The notes under the pieces were generated by a model. It was given only the letters and a program-made list of their open reading frames with translations, was not told the origin of the DNA and ran no database searches. Positions 10,545 through 21,083 of a DNA stretch of 64,000 bases are shown here, piece after piece. The stretch spans positions 237,198 to 301,197 of the forward strand of contig NZ_QGGU01000006.1 in NCBI RefSeq assembly GCF_003148745.1. Reading direction: 5' to 3'. Positions within the stretch are counted from its first letter, which is position 1. Every line of letters begins with the position of its first letter. The translations under genes were made by a program, and so were the position numbers. The stretch comes from Pleionea mediterranea. GTDB taxonomy: Bacteria > Pseudomonadota > Gammaproteobacteria > Enterobacterales > Kangiellaceae.

Positions 10545-12482
10545 ATGATTTTGGGTCAACCACGACAATTGCCTTTAAATACTTTCCCCGCGTGGAAGTA
10601 TTTTATGGTTGTTATAGTTATTGCTTTAGGCGCGTTTTTGGCTTTGCCAAATTTATTTGGTGAAGATCACGCGGTACAAATTTCCGATAAAAATGGCAGT
10701 GAAATTCCTAAAGAGTTAATTGTAAATATCGAAAAAGCCATTAAAGATGAAGGCATCAAGATTAAAAGCCATGAGCTAGAAGGCAGTCGTGGTTTAATCC
10801 GATTAGTAAACTCTGACGATCAAAATGAAGCCAAACGTATTGCGTTTCAATATATTGAAGGGCACGACGAAGAGTCCATAAAAAATAATCTTATTGTTGC
10901 CGCAAATTTGGCCGCTGCAACACCCGATTGGATGGCTGATATTGGATTAAGTCCAATGAAACTGGGGCTTGATCTTCGGGGTGGGGTTCACTTTCTGTTA
11001 GAAGTGGATATGGATAACTTGTTTGAAAAAGAGCAGGAAAAAGCCGTCACCACGATTAAGTCGGAGTTGTACGACGAAAAAATCTATCACGAAGGTGTTT
11101 CCGCTACCGATCAAACAACCATTATTGCAAAGTTTAAAACGGAAGAACTGCAGCAAGAAGCCTTCTCTAAATTAAATAATCAATTGCAAGGGTTTACAAT
11201 CAATGATCGTGAAGTAAATGGTGAGTTCCAGTTGGTGTTTCATATAACCGATGCCAAAGTTAGAGAAATCAAAGATTTTGCCATTAAACAAAACATCACC
11301 ACTTTAAATAATCGTATTAACGCCATTGGTGTTGCTGAACCATTAGTACAGCGACAGGGCAGTGACCGAATTGTGGTTCAATTACCGGGTATTCAAGATA
11401 CCGCCAGCGCGCGTAGCATTATCGGTGACACCCGAACACTAGAGTTTCGTATGGCGAATGATCGGCGAAGTGTGGCTGATGCAATAAATGGTCGAGTACC
11501 GTATGACTCCGAGTTACTGTATGAAACTGACGGGCGACCAGTACTGGTTTATAAAAAAGTGATGCTCGATGGTGAGCATGTTACCGGTGCGGGAACCAGT
11601 TTGGACGAGAGAGGATTGCCTCAAATCAATATAAGTTTGGATTCGGTTGGTGGTTCGATTATGACTAAAGAATCCAGTAAAAATATTGGTAAACGAATGG
11701 CAATTGTACTTACTGAAGTCGCTCCTATTTTCAAGAAAAATGAATACGGTGATTTTGTTAAAAATGAACAAGGTGAGTTAATTAAAATAGATGAAGAAAT
11801 AAATAAAGAAGCGGTCAGTGTAGCAACCATACAATCGACACTGCCAGATCGCTTTAGAATTACCGGTTCATTTACGCAACAGTACGCTAGTGACCTTGCT
11901 CTAATTCTAAAGTCAGGTTCGTTAAAAGCCCCAATCTATATTGTTGAAGATGGCACCATTGGTGCAAGTCTTGGCCAAGAAAATGTTGAGAAAGGTTTAT
12001 TCTCAATTGTCATTGGTTTTGTAATGGTGCTGGCGTTTATGTTGGTGCGTTATAAAGTATTTGGTGTGGTCGCTAATTTGGCACTGCTGTGTAATCTGGT
12101 ACTTATTGTTGGTGTAATGAGTCTTATAGGCGCTGTCTTAACTCTGCCGGGCATGGCAGGTATTGTATTAACCGTTGGTATGGCGGTTGATGCGAATGTG
12201 CTTATATTTGAGCGTATTCGAGAAGAGTTAAAAGATGGCGTATCTCCAGCACAAGCGATCCATAACGGTTACGATGCAGCATTCTCAACCATTGCCGATG
12301 CAAATATTACAACGGCGATTGCCGCACTGATTTTATTTGCCATTGGTACGGGTCCTGTTGCCGGATTTGCAATAACTCTTTTATTCGGTATTTTAACTTC
12401 AATGTTCACAGCAATTGTCGGAAGTCGTGCACTTATCAACTTGATTTACGGTGGCAAAACCGTAAGAAAGTTAGCTGTGTAA
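10545..12482 (+). CDS. secD: protein-export membrane protein SecD
   Basis: SecD works with SecF to pull exported proteins into the periplasm using the proton motive force. The 645-residue protein has an N-terminal membrane helix, the motif LGLDLRGGVHFLLEVD (P1 base), a large periplasmic region, and a C-terminal RND half with GIVLTVGMAVDANVLIFERI, whose Asp is the proton-relay residue of SecD. The length is slightly above E. coli SecD (615). AAGGA lies before the ATG. secF follows after 15 bp. Confidence 0.98.
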   Translation: MILGQPRQLPLNTFPAWKYFMVVIVIALGAFLALPNLFGEDHAVQISDKNGSEIPKELIVNIEKAIKDEGIKIKSHELEGSRGLIRLVNSDDQNEAKRIAFQYIEGHDEESIKNNLIVAANLAAATPDWMADIGLSPMKLGLDLRGGVHFLLEVDMDNLFEKEQEKAVTTIKSELYDEKIYHEGVSATDQTTIIAKFKTEELQQEAFSKLNNQLQGFTINDREVNGEFQLVFHITDAKVREIKDFAIKQNITTLNNRINAIGVAEPLVQRQGSDRIVVQLPGIQDTASARSIIGDTRTLEFRMANDRRSVADAINGRVPYDSELLYETDGRPVLVYKKVMLDGEHVTGAGTSLDERGLPQINISLDSVGGSIMTKESSKNIGKRMAIVLTEVAPIFKKNEYGDFVKNEQGELIKIDEEINKEAVSVATIQSTLPDRFRITGSFTQQYASDLALILKSGSLKAPIYIVEDGTIGASLGQENVEKGLFSIVIGFVMVLAFMLVRYKVFGVVANLALLCNLVLIVGVMSLIGAVLTLPGMAGIVLTVGMAVDANVLIFERIREELKDGVSPAQAIHNGYDAAFSTIADANITTAIAALILFAIGTGPVAGFAITLLFGILTSMFTAIVGSRALINLIYGGKTVRKLAV

Positions 12483-12497
12483 CGGAGGAGAAAAATT

Positions 12498-13424
12498 ATG
12501 AACTTTAATATTCCTTTTTTAAAATTTAAAAATATCGCCGTTATATTTTCAGCGTTATTATTGATCGGCTCTATCACATCGTTAGCCACCAAAGGATTAA
12601 ACGTTGGGTTGGATTTTTCTGGCGGAACCATGATCCAGGTAAAGTACGATGAGCCTGTTGAAATTCAGGAAATTCATAAAGCCCTGGATGCAAAAAATAT
12701 TCAAGGCGCTGTTGTTCAATACTTTGGCTCTTCTTCGGACGTTACCATTAAGCTGCCAAATAACATTGATATTGATAACGATAAACTCGACTTTGTTGTT
12801 TTATCGGCACTGGAAGCAGAACGGTCGGATGTTAAAAAAGTCCGACGTGCTTTTTTAAGCGCTGCCGTTGGTGACGAGCTTAAAGAAGACGGCAGTCTCG
12901 CTTTAATGACTGCTCTATTTTGTATCATGGTGTACGTTGCTATTCGATTTGAGTGGAAGTTTGCTCTCGGATCGGTTGCGGCATTAGCGCACGATGTAAT
13001 TATTGTTGCTGGTTTCTTTTCTTTTACTCAGGTTGAGTTTGATTTGACCGTATTAGCAGCAATACTGGCTGTTATCGGTTACTCATTGAACGATACTATT
13101 GTTGTTTACGACAGAATTAGGGAAAACTTTCTGAAAATGCGTAACGGCAGTTCGCTTGAAATTATGAACCGTTCACTGAATCAGACATTAACTCGAACAT
13201 TAATTACCTCGATAACAACTTTGTTGGTATTAACCGCGTTATTTGTATTTGGTGGAGAGCTGATCCACGGATTTGCTACCGCATTAATCGTTGGTGTACT
13301 TATTGGTACCTACTCATCGATTTATGTTGCCAGTGCAGCGGCGCTTGCTTTAGGCGTGAAGAAAGAAGACCTGATGCCACCGGAAATTGATAAAGAAGGC
13401 GCTGATCAAGATCCATTAATGTAA
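12498..13424 (+). CDS. secF: protein-export membrane protein SecF
   Basis: SecF is the partner half of the SecDF export motor. The 308-residue protein shows GLNVGLDFSGGTMIQVKY near the N-terminus, then five membrane helices with VIGYSLNDTIVVYDRIREN, which contains the conserved Asp and Arg of the fourth helix, and a family-typical C-terminus. The start has a strong GGAGG. It ends the operon at a bidirectional terminator shared with ppsR. Confidence 0.98.
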   Translation: MNFNIPFLKFKNIAVIFSALLLIGSITSLATKGLNVGLDFSGGTMIQVKYDEPVEIQEIHKALDAKNIQGAVVQYFGSSSDVTIKLPNNIDIDNDKLDFVVLSALEAERSDVKKVRRAFLSAAVGDELKEDGSLALMTALFCIMVYVAIRFEWKFALGSVAALAHDVIIVAGFFSFTQVEFDLTVLAAILAVIGYSLNDTIVVYDRIRENFLKMRNGSSLEIMNRSLNQTLTRTLITSITTLLVLTALFVFGGELIHGFATALIVGVLIGTYSSIYVASAAALALGVKKEDLMPPEIDKEGADQDPLM

Positions 13425-13446
13425 AGCATTTTAAGTAATGTGATTA

Positions 13447-13473
13447 AAAAGGCGGTTAATACCGCCTTTTTTT
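13447..13473 (+). terminator. bidirectional terminator between secF and ppsR
   Basis: AAAAGGCGGT, loop TAAT, ACCGCCTTTT then more T. The A-tract on the left gives a U-tract on the minus strand too, so it serves both convergent genes. Confidence 0.92.
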
Positions 13474-13502
13474 ATCTTTTGATAAAGCAGCTTTCAATTC
13501 AA

Positions 13503-14321
13503 TTAAAATGAAATACGTTTTAAACCTGACTTGATCATTATTTTTGTGGCAATTTCTTCTATTGATTTACTGGTTGTACTGATATAAGGAATTTTCTCTT
13601 TACGCATTAAGGCTTCAACTTCACGCACTTCAATCTGGCATTGTTTTAATGAGGCGTACTGGCTGTTTGCGCGGCGTTCGGTTCGTATTTCATGTAGCCT
13701 GTGCGGCTTTATGGTTAATCCAAACAGTTTGTGTTTGTATTTTTTCAGCATCGGCGGTAACTTTAAATCTTCCATGTCTTCTTCGGTAAACGGGTAATTG
13801 GCAACCTGAATACCAAACTGCATCGCCATGTAAAGTGACGTTGGCGTTTTGCCGCAGCGTGAGACGCCCACCAAAATTAATTCGGCTTTATCGTAATAGC
13901 GCGTGGTAGCACCATCATCGTTATTCAGTGCGAAGTTTACGGCATCAATACGTGAATCGTATTGACCCTTTTCATCGTAAGAGTGGGTTTTTCCCACACG
14001 AAAGCCCGACTTTAAACCTAATGCATCTTCCAGTGGACCGATAAAGGTATGGAAAAAATCGAAAACCAGACCTTTACTTTCCATAATGACCTTGCGAATT
14101 TCCGGCGTCACTATGGTGTCAAAGACTATGGGTTGCGCTTCACCTTGCTCTGCAGCGCGATCAATTTTTTGTTTTGCCTCAAGAGCTTTTTTCTCATTAT
14201 CAATAAAAGGCAGCGAAATTTTTTCAAAATCTGCCTCTTCAAACTGACTGAGCAGCGATTGACCTAACATTTCGGCGGTTATGCCGGTGCGATCTGAAAT
14301 AAAGAATACGGTACGTTTCAT
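13503..14321 (-). CDS. ppsR: phosphoenolpyruvate synthase regulatory protein (kinase/pyrophosphorylase, DUF299)
   Basis: PpsR both inactivates PEP synthase, by ADP-dependent phosphorylation of a Thr next to the catalytic His, and reactivates it by Pi-dependent phosphorolysis. The protein of 272 residues (E. coli about 277) begins [20 protein letters not shown] and has the P-loop-like motif [15 protein letters not shown], then [10 protein letters not shown] and [13 protein letters not shown]. All are standard for the family. It is divergent from its substrate gene ppsA, 97 bp apart, an arrangement found in many proteobacteria, so the two probably share regulation. Confidence 0.97.
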   Translation of the reverse strand: MKRTVFFISDRTGITAEMLGQSLLSQFEEADFEKISLPFIDNEKKALEAKQKIDRAAEQGEAQPIVFDTIVTPEIRKVIMESKGLVFDFFHTFIGPLEDALGLKSGFRVGKTHSYDEKGQYDSRIDAVNFALNNDDGATTRYYDKAELILVGVSRCGKTPTSLYMAMQFGIQVANYPFTEEDMEDLKLPPMLKKYKHKLFGLTIKPHRLHEIRTERRANSQYASLKQCQIEVREVEALMRKEKIPYISTTSKSIEEIATKIMIKSGLKRISF

Positions 14322-14418
14322 ATTTTATGTCCATCAAGTACAATAATGCCTCACAAAGTATCGCCAGATTCGCAACATAAAACAACATCTGGCTCAGGAG
14401 AAATTCAGGAGAGAAACA

Positions 14419-16794
14419 GTGCAAGACTATGTCCTCTGGTATGACGGCTTAGGAATGGACGATGTCGAAGTGGTTGGCGGTAAAAATGCATCACTCGGTG
14501 AAATGATCAGTAATCTGGCAAATGTTGGTGTGAGTGTACCCAATGGCTTTGCGACGACTGCTTCAGCGTTCAGAACCTTTCTCAGCCAAAGTGGCCTTGA
14601 CGATAAAATCCACAAGGAACTGGAAACATTAGACGTTGACGACGTCGATAAATTGGCGGAAACCGGCGCCAAAATTAGACAGTGGATCATTGACACACCA
14701 CTGCTTCCTGAGCTTGAGCAAGCCATTGAGCAAGCCTATAAAACGCTAAAAGGCGATGCAAACGAAGAGTTTGCGGTTGCTGTGCGCTCTTCAGCCACAG
14801 CGGAAGACTTGCCCGATGCCTCTTTTGCTGGTCAACAGGAAACCTTCCTGAATGTTCGTGGCTTTGACAATGTAAAGCTGGCGCTAAAAGAAGTATTTGC
14901 CTCATTATTTAACGATCGGGCAATTGCCTATCGTGTTCATCAGGGCTTCGATCATAAGCTGGTGGCTTTATCCGCCGGTGTACAAAAAATGATCCGCAGT
15001 GATATAGCCGCCAGTGGGGTTATGTTCACAATGGATACCGAGTCAGGCTTTGATGACGTTGTGTTTATCACCGGTGCTTACGGATTGGGTGAGACCGTGG
15101 TTCAGGGCGCTGTGAATCCGGATGAATTCTATGTGCATAAACCCACCTTAAAAGCAGACAGACCCGCCGTAGTACGTCGTAATTTAGGCGGTAAAGCGAT
15201 TAAAATGATTTACGGTGACTCGGACGAGCATGGTAAGTCCGTTGATACGGTTGCTGTCCCAATGGAACAACGACAGGCATTTTGTATTACCGATGCTGAA
15301 ACCGAAGAATTGGCGCGTCAGGCTCTAATTATTGAGCAACATTATCAACGGCCCATGGATATTGAGTGGGCTAAAGACGGTGCCGATGGCAAGCTCTATA
15401 TTGTTCAGGCTCGGCCAGAAACGGTAAAAAGCCGGGATAACCGCAATGTTATTGAACGTTATCTATTAAAAGAAACCAGTGATGTGCTAACGACAGGTCG
15501 CGCCATTGGTCAACGAATTGGCAAAGGCCCTGCGGCGGTTATCAGTGATATCAGTGAAATGGCGAGTGTAAAGCCCGGTGATGTATTGGTAACGGATATG
15601 ACCGATCCGGACTGGGAGCCGATTATGAAGCGTGCCTCAGCGATTGTGACCAATCGAGGCGGTCGAACCTGCCACGCAGCAATTATTGCCCGTGAGCTGG
15701 GTATTCCTGCGGTTGTTGGTTGTGGCGATGCCACCCAGCACATCAGCAAAGGGCAGGAAGTTACTGTCTCTTGCGCAGAAGGCGATACCGGCAATATCTA
15801 TCAGGGCTTGCTTGATTTTGAAATCAGTCAAAATGCAGTGGATAACATGCCCGATCTAGCCTTCAAAATTATGATGAATGTGGGTAATCCTGATCGCGCC
15901 TTTGACTTTGCACGACTGCCTCACGCTGGTATTGGACTGGCTCGACTGGAGTTTATCATCAATCGTATGATTGGGGTTCATCCAAAAGCACTGCTCGGTT
16001 TTGATGACCTTGACGATGATGATTTAAAAGAACAGATCGAAGAGCATATGGCGGGTTACTCGTCACCAAAAGAGTTTTACATAGGCAAGTTGGTAGAAGG
16101 TATATCTACTCTGGCATGTGCGTTTGCGCCCGAAAAAGTGATAGTTCGTATGTCTGACTTTAAGTCAAACGAATACGCGAATCTGGTGGGTGGCCATTTA
16201 TTTGAACCTGAAGAAGAAAACCCCATGTTAGGGTTTCGTGGTGCTTCGCGGTATATCTCGGAAGAGTTTCGCGACTGCTTCCAGTTAGAGTGCGAAGCTA
16301 TTAAGCGGGTGCGCAATACCATGGGATTCACCAATGTAGAAATTATGATCCCCTTTGTCCGCACCACTGATGAAGCACGGCAAGTGATCGAGCTGCTGGC
16401 TGAAAACGGTTTAAAACGCGGTGAAGACGGTTTACGCGTGATTATGATGTGTGAGTTGCCTTCGAACGCGATTCTGGCCGAAGAATTCTTGCAACACTTT
16501 GATGGTTTTTCAATTGGCTCAAACGATTTAACCCAGTTAACACTAGGGCTGGATCGCGACTCAGGTATTATTTCGCATCTGTTTGATGAGCGTAATGAAG
16601 CCGTTAAAGCTTTATTGGGTAAAGCTATCAAGGCCTGTAATGATGCCGATAAATACATAGGTATATGCGGGCAGGGGCCTTCGGATCACCCGGATTTAGC
16701 CCAGTGGCTGATGGAGCAGGGCATCGACAGTGTTTCGCTTAACCCCGATACCGTGATTGAAACCTGGTTGTTCCTTGCGGAGCAGTCTCAATAA
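14419..16794 (+). CDS. ppsA: phosphoenolpyruvate synthase
   Basis: PpsA makes PEP from pyruvate and ATP for gluconeogenesis. The protein of 791 residues (E. coli 792) has the N-terminal ATP-grasp domain ([29 protein letters not shown]), the swivelling His domain with [15 protein letters not shown] and catalytic His419, and the C-terminal PEP-binding barrel with [20 protein letters not shown] and the active-site Cys750 in [11 protein letters not shown]. The start is GTG 14419 with AGGAGA six bases upstream. The Thr two residues before His419 is the PpsR target. A strong terminator follows. Confidence 0.98.
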   Translation: MQDYVLWYDGLGMDDVEVVGGKNASLGEMISNLANVGVSVPNGFATTASAFRTFLSQSGLDDKIHKELETLDVDDVDKLAETGAKIRQWIIDTPLLPELEQAIEQAYKTLKGDANEEFAVAVRSSATAEDLPDASFAGQQETFLNVRGFDNVKLALKEVFASLFNDRAIAYRVHQGFDHKLVALSAGVQKMIRSDIAASGVMFTMDTESGFDDVVFITGAYGLGETVVQGAVNPDEFYVHKPTLKADRPAVVRRNLGGKAIKMIYGDSDEHGKSVDTVAVPMEQRQAFCITDAETEELARQALIIEQHYQRPMDIEWAKDGADGKLYIVQARPETVKSRDNRNVIERYLLKETSDVLTTGRAIGQRIGKGPAAVISDISEMASVKPGDVLVTDMTDPDWEPIMKRASAIVTNRGGRTCHAAIIARELGIPAVVGCGDATQHISKGQEVTVSCAEGDTGNIYQGLLDFEISQNAVDNMPDLAFKIMMNVGNPDRAFDFARLPHAGIGLARLEFIINRMIGVHPKALLGFDDLDDDDLKEQIEEHMAGYSSPKEFYIGKLVEGISTLACAFAPEKVIVRMSDFKSNEYANLVGGHLFEPEEENPMLGFRGASRYISEEFRDCFQLECEAIKRVRNTMGFTNVEIMIPFVRTTDEARQVIELLAENGLKRGEDGLRVIMMCELPSNAILAEEFLQHFDGFSIGSNDLTQLTLGLDRDSGIISHLFDERNEAVKALLGKAIKACNDADKYIGICGQGPSDHPDLAQWLMEQGIDSVSLNPDTVIETWLFLAEQSQ

Positions 16795-16814
16795 CGACTG
16801 GGTATTGAACGATA

Positions 16815-16841
16815 AAAAAGCCGCTTTTAAGCGGCTTTTTT
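16815..16841 (+). terminator. Rho-independent terminator after ppsA
   Basis: AAAAAGCCGCTT and AAGCGGCTTTTT form a perfect stem ending in a U-run, 20 bp after the ppsA stop. It is nearly symmetrical and could work in both directions. Confidence 0.92.
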
Positions 16842-16958
16842 ATGCTTTGGGCTCTACTTTTTCAGTAATTCTTAAGGCAAAATATTGCGCTGCAAATAGT
16901 GTGTGTCGGGTTAATATGCTAGATTGCTGCAATCATTTAAAACAGAGTTTTAAACGTA

Positions 16959-18683
16959 ATGAGCGCAAGCGATTCTATCGATAAAAATAATCAACAAAAT
17001 ACGCAATCACTTACCGGGTTCCACTCACCGGTTGAGCGCCTGAAACACTGGCAACACCACACACCTGAAGCCATCTTTTTACGCCAGCCGGATGGCAAAC
17101 AATGGCAGGAATATTCATTTCAGACGGTATGGCATCAGGCATCTTGTATAGCCCACTCATTATCCGATTTACCACCCCGCAGCCATATTGCAATCTATTC
17201 TTTAAATTGTGCTCACTGGTTTATTGCCGATCTGGCTATCTTGATGGCAGGACACATTAGTGTGCCTATTTATCCGACGGCGGGTGAAAAAACCATCTCC
17301 TATATTCTTAACCACGCGGATATTGAACTCGCTTTTGTCGGTAAGTTATTTGACTGGCAAGCCAGGTCTCATTGTTTTAGCAATATCAAATTGATCTCTA
17401 TGTTTGATCGAAAAATGGCGGAGCCAAAAACGGCAATACCTTATATCGATGATCTTATTGCACAACATTCGCCTTTAGAACATGTGTATGAAGCCAATGC
17501 TGAAGAGCTGGCAACCATAGTTTATACCAGTGGCACAACCGGTGATCCCAAAGGTGTTCGTCTCTCTTATCGTGCAATCAGTTCGGCGCTCAACTCAGTT
17601 GAGAAAGTCTTTGAAATTAGGCAAAGCGATCGATTTTTTTCTTATTTGCCACTTGCCCATGTGGCTGAGCGAATGGCGGTTGAAATGTGCGCCGTCTATT
17701 TTGGTGCTCAGGTCAGTTTTGTTCAGTCGCTCGATCAGTTTGCCAGCAATTTGCAATCGGTTAAACCGACCATCTTTTTTGCTGTGCCACGCATATGGCT
17801 AAAATTAAAACAAAAAGTTGAAGCAAGGTTAGGCGGTCGTTATATCGCTAATTGTTTGTTTCGTATGCCTTACATCGGTAATTTTTTGAAACAAACGGTT
17901 TTAAAAAAACTGGGCTTGTCGGAAACACGTTTGGCGTTGTCAGCTGCCGCCAGCTTGCCCCGTTCAACTTTAAACTGGTTTGATAAAATAGGCATAGAAA
18001 TTTGTGAAGCTTACGGGTTAAGCGAGACCTGCGGTTTTTCTCACATCAATTTACCGGGAAAGCGGCGTGCCGGTACAGTAGGCCAACCGTTTCCTGATGC
18101 GCTGTGCACCATTGCTAGCAATGGTGAAGTGCTATTAAGTAATCCAAGTCTAATGGACGGCTACCACAAGCAAGAAGAATTATCGGCGCAGGCGGTTCAG
18201 GATGACTGGTTTCGCACCGGCGATCTGGGTGAAATCGATGAAGATGGTTATTTAACCATTACCGGACGGGTCAAAGATATTTTTAAAACATCGAAAGGTA
18301 AATATGTCTCACCTGTGCCATTAGAAAAACAGCTAACTGGTGAGTTAGAGGCGGATCATCTTTGTGTACTGGGCGCTAACTTACCTTACCCTGTTGTGGT
18401 TGCTGTGGTTTTGTCCGCCTGGAGCGACTCTTTTAAGAAGTCTTACACAAAACACGTTAAACAGTGCCTGGAAGCGCTTAACAAAACCCTGGAAAAGCAT
18501 GAGCAAATCAAAGGCATGCTAATCGTAAATGAAGACTGGACCGTTGAGAATGAATTGATCACGCCGACATTAAAATTAAGACGGCAAAAGGTAGAGCAGC
18601 GTTATGAACAGGAGCTGGCGTCAATTTTTGATACAAAAAACACGGTTGTCTGGCGTGATATTTCACATTTAAATGTGACATAG
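16959..18683 (+). CDS. AMP-dependent long-chain acyl-CoA synthetase/ligase
   Basis: This is a member of the ANL adenylating family, most like the long-chain acyl-CoA synthetases of the FadD15/bubblegum type. These activate fatty acids to acyl-CoA at the membrane. The 574-residue protein has the ATP loop YTSGTTGDPKGVRLSY (about residues 188-203), FFSYLPLAHVAERM, EAYGLSETCGFSH (A5 motif), DDWFRTGDLGEIDEDGY and GRVKDIFKTSKGKYVSP with the catalytic Lys region. The start ATG 16959 has only a weak AGAG. The final codons contain a perfect 16-bp palindrome. The exact chain-length specificity cannot be read from sequence. Confidence 0.88.
   Translation: MSASDSIDKNNQQNTQSLTGFHSPVERLKHWQHHTPEAIFLRQPDGKQWQEYSFQTVWHQASCIAHSLSDLPPRSHIAIYSLNCAHWFIADLAILMAGHISVPIYPTAGEKTISYILNHADIELAFVGKLFDWQARSHCFSNIKLISMFDRKMAEPKTAIPYIDDLIAQHSPLEHVYEANAEELATIVYTSGTTGDPKGVRLSYRAISSALNSVEKVFEIRQSDRFFSYLPLAHVAERMAVEMCAVYFGAQVSFVQSLDQFASNLQSVKPTIFFAVPRIWLKLKQKVEARLGGRYIANCLFRMPYIGNFLKQTVLKKLGLSETRLALSAAASLPRSTLNWFDKIGIEICEAYGLSETCGFSHINLPGKRRAGTVGQPFPDALCTIASNGEVLLSNPSLMDGYHKQEELSAQAVQDDWFRTGDLGEIDEDGYLTITGRVKDIFKTSKGKYVSPVPLEKQLTGELEADHLCVLGANLPYPVVVAVVLSAWSDSFKKSYTKHVKQCLEALNKTLEKHEQIKGMLIVNEDWTVENELITPTLKLRRQKVEQRYEQELASIFDTKNTVVWRDISHLNVT
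18663..18678. promoter_or_regulatory. perfect 16-bp palindrome at the end of the acyl-CoA synthetase gene
   Basis: TCACATTTAAATGTGA overlaps the last codons of the gene. It has no U-tract and so is not a terminator. It resembles the imperfect site at 814-828. A dimeric regulator site for the downstream peptidase gene is possible, but the distance to its start is about 300 bp. Confidence 0.35.
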
Positions 18684-18853
18684 TAGCCGCGATAAAATTC
18701 AGTCAAATTTGTAGTGAATACCAAATTAAACTTGAATATACAAGTTGACTAGTCATTCATTAAGCTACAGAGTCTTTATTCGGTTAAAAATAGTCGTTAG
18801 TATTAGCTAAGATTACATGAAATTACTGGTTAGTAACTATACAAGCTTGCCGT

Positions 18854-18880
18854 TATTGATTGAAAAGTATTGATTGAAAA
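18854..18880 (+). repeat. two direct copies of a 13-bp AT-rich unit
   Basis: TATTGATTGAAAA occurs at 18854-18866 and 18868-18880, separated by one base. The copies lie about 95 bp upstream of the S9 peptidase start, in an AT-rich 290-bp gap in which I see no gene. Confidence 0.6.
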
Positions 18881-18973
18881 AATAATGTTTCAATTGAATA
18901 ACGTTTAATCAGAAAAATAAAATTTACTTAATAAGACCATTTACATTTAAAAATCGAAGAGAGGATAGTTAAC

Positions 18974-21022
18974 GTGAATCGATTAATAACAGGGGGGTTA
19001 TGCCTGCTGCTTTTAGCTCCGGCGTTTGCCGCAAAAAAGCATGTCATGACATTAAAAGAAACCGTAACAACGCAATATGTTGGCACGTCGAAAGTATCGC
19101 CCGATGGCAGTAAAACAGCCTACACTTTAGTCATCCCAAGAGAACCTTATCAGTCGGATGATGGTGGACATTATGTTGAGCTGCATATCACTGACAATAA
19201 CGGCAAGTCACGCCCTTACATTACTGGTGAAGTGAATGTTTCGAGCATTGCTTGGAGTCACAACAATCAGTATGTATACTATTTGGCCAAACGAAATGAC
19301 GACAAGTTTAAATCACTTTATCGTATACCTGTTGATGGTGGTGAGTCTCAAAAAGTATTTGAGCACACCAATAATATTGCATCATTCAGTTTAAATCATA
19401 CGGGTGAATCACTGCTTTATATCGCTAAGCCTAAAAAAGATAAGCACGAAAAAAAATTAAAGAAAAAAGGTTTTAAAGCAGAAGTATACGAGGAAGATGC
19501 CGAGTTCTCGCGTGTCTACCGGGTGGACTTAACCAAAGACAAGAAAACCTCAGAAGTCCTTAAAAATATTGATGAAAATGTGCTTTCTATTGAGCATCAT
19601 CCCAGTCGTGATTTATTTTTAGCACGAGTAACGCCAACGCCTCATATTGATGACAATTACACTCGCTCTCAATATAAAGTGTTTAAAACCAATGGTGTGG
19701 CTACGCAATCATTCAAGACGGAAGGAAAGCTTGGTGCTGCGCACTGGTCTCCTGATGGTCAATACGTTGCTATCATTGGTGCTGAAAATAAAAATGATCC
19801 GGCAGCGGGGCGTTTATTTGTTGCCAACAGTCGAACGGGTAAATTAGATGAAGTGTTAAAGAATTACCAGGGGCATGTAAAAGATATTGCCTGGACTTCG
19901 GATTATCAACTGACCTATCTTGGGCATATTGGCACATCCAGTGAAGTGGCAACAATCAATCTGGATTCTGGAAAGGTTGAAAACTTATTACCGCTCGGAC
20001 AAGCTGCGCTTAGCAGTTTTGATGTGGACAGTAATGGCAACAATATGGTTGCAACCATGGGAACGCCACAACACCCAAGAGAGGTGTACTCGGTATCCGA
20101 CGGTAAACTTAAGCGTTTAACAAATTCCAATTCCTGGCTTGAAGATATAAAAATGCCAAAGCAGGTTTCCATGACTTATCAGGCTAGAGATGGTTTGTCA
20201 CTGGACGGCATTTTTGTTTATCCGGTGAACTATAAGAAAGGCAAACGCTACCCATTGATTATGATGGTTCATGGCGGTCCGGAAAGCCACATCAGTAATG
20301 AGTGGTTAGATCGATATTCTTATCCAATTAAACACGCAACCGGTAATGGTTTTGCCGTGTTTTTACCAAACTACCGTGGCAGTACAGGTAAAGGTGTTGA
20401 GTTCAGTAAAAAAGGTCAGGCCGATTATGCCGGTGCTGAGTTTAATGACCTGGTGGATGCCATCACGCATTTATCCAATGAAGGTCTGATAGATAAAGAG
20501 CGAGTAGGCATTACTGGTGGTTCTTATGGTGGTTACGCTTCGGCGTGGGCAGCAACTGCATTAAGTGAACATTTTGCCGCAAGTGTTATGTTTGTGGGTA
20601 TATCAAATCAATTGTCCAAGTTTGGTACCACCGATATTCCTGTTGAAATGTACAACGTACACGCGCGAAATTATCCGTGGGATAAATGGCAGTGGATGTT
20701 AGAGCGCAGCCCTATTTATCATACGGGTAAAGCGAAAACGCCAATTCTGATCATGCACGGTAAAAACGATACGCGAGTACATCCGGCACAGTCGATGGAA
20801 CTGTATCGTTATATCAAAACCCGTACAGAAACTCCGGTTCGTCTGGTTTACTATCCCGGCGAAGGTCATGGTAATCGTCGCGCCGCCGCGCAGCTTGATT
20901 ATGCACAGCGGCTAATGCGTTGGATGAATTTTTATCTGAAAGGGAAAAAGAAAGGTAATAAAATTCCTCCGTTTGAGCTAGACCACGCCAAGCAATTAGA
21001 AGACGATAAAGAAGATAAATAA
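18974..21022 (+). CDS. secreted S9 family peptidase (prolyl oligopeptidase/DPP-like)
   Basis: This is a serine peptidase of the S9C-like group, releasing peptides in the periplasm or outside the cell. A signal peptide ends at APAFA (about residue 20). A beta-propeller with repeated WSPDG-like strands occupies residues about 30-410. The alpha/beta-hydrolase domain carries Ser517 in GGSYGG, Asp599 in HGKNDTRVHP and His632 in GEGHGN, a complete triad. The start is GTG 18974 with GAGAGGA upstream. The tail is Lys/Glu/Asp-rich. A hairpin terminator lies right after the gene, and the next gene is another secreted peptidase. Confidence 0.93.
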   Translation: MNRLITGGLCLLLLAPAFAAKKHVMTLKETVTTQYVGTSKVSPDGSKTAYTLVIPREPYQSDDGGHYVELHITDNNGKSRPYITGEVNVSSIAWSHNNQYVYYLAKRNDDKFKSLYRIPVDGGESQKVFEHTNNIASFSLNHTGESLLYIAKPKKDKHEKKLKKKGFKAEVYEEDAEFSRVYRVDLTKDKKTSEVLKNIDENVLSIEHHPSRDLFLARVTPTPHIDDNYTRSQYKVFKTNGVATQSFKTEGKLGAAHWSPDGQYVAIIGAENKNDPAAGRLFVANSRTGKLDEVLKNYQGHVKDIAWTSDYQLTYLGHIGTSSEVATINLDSGKVENLLPLGQAALSSFDVDSNGNNMVATMGTPQHPREVYSVSDGKLKRLTNSNSWLEDIKMPKQVSMTYQARDGLSLDGIFVYPVNYKKGKRYPLIMMVHGGPESHISNEWLDRYSYPIKHATGNGFAVFLPNYRGSTGKGVEFSKKGQADYAGAEFNDLVDAITHLSNEGLIDKERVGITGGSYGGYASAWAATALSEHFAASVMFVGISNQLSKFGTTDIPVEMYNVHARNYPWDKWQWMLERSPIYHTGKAKTPILIMHGKNDTRVHPAQSMELYRYIKTRTETPVRLVYYPGEGHGNRRAAAQLDYAQRLMRWMNFYLKGKKKGNKIPPFELDHAKQLEDDKEDK

Positions 21023-21027
21023 AAATA

Positions 21028-21066
21028 CATTGCCCGGTAAATAACATTTATCGGGCAATGTTTGTT
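21028..21066 (+). terminator. terminator between the S9 and M28 peptidase genes
   Basis: CATTGCCCGGTAAA, loop TAACA, TTTATCGGGCAATG, then TTTGTTTT. The 14-bp stem has one G-U pair. Confidence 0.85.
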
Positions 21067-21083
21067 TTACGAGGGGTAAAACA

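Noticed and set aside
13503..14321. SRCGKT P-loop of PpsR considered unusual
   Set aside because: The same sequence is typical of the E. coli family member, so it is normal.
16077..16658. Long open frame on the minus strand of ppsA (193 codons)
   Set aside because: It is fully antisense to a gene with complete family motifs and has no ribosome site or recognisable domain.
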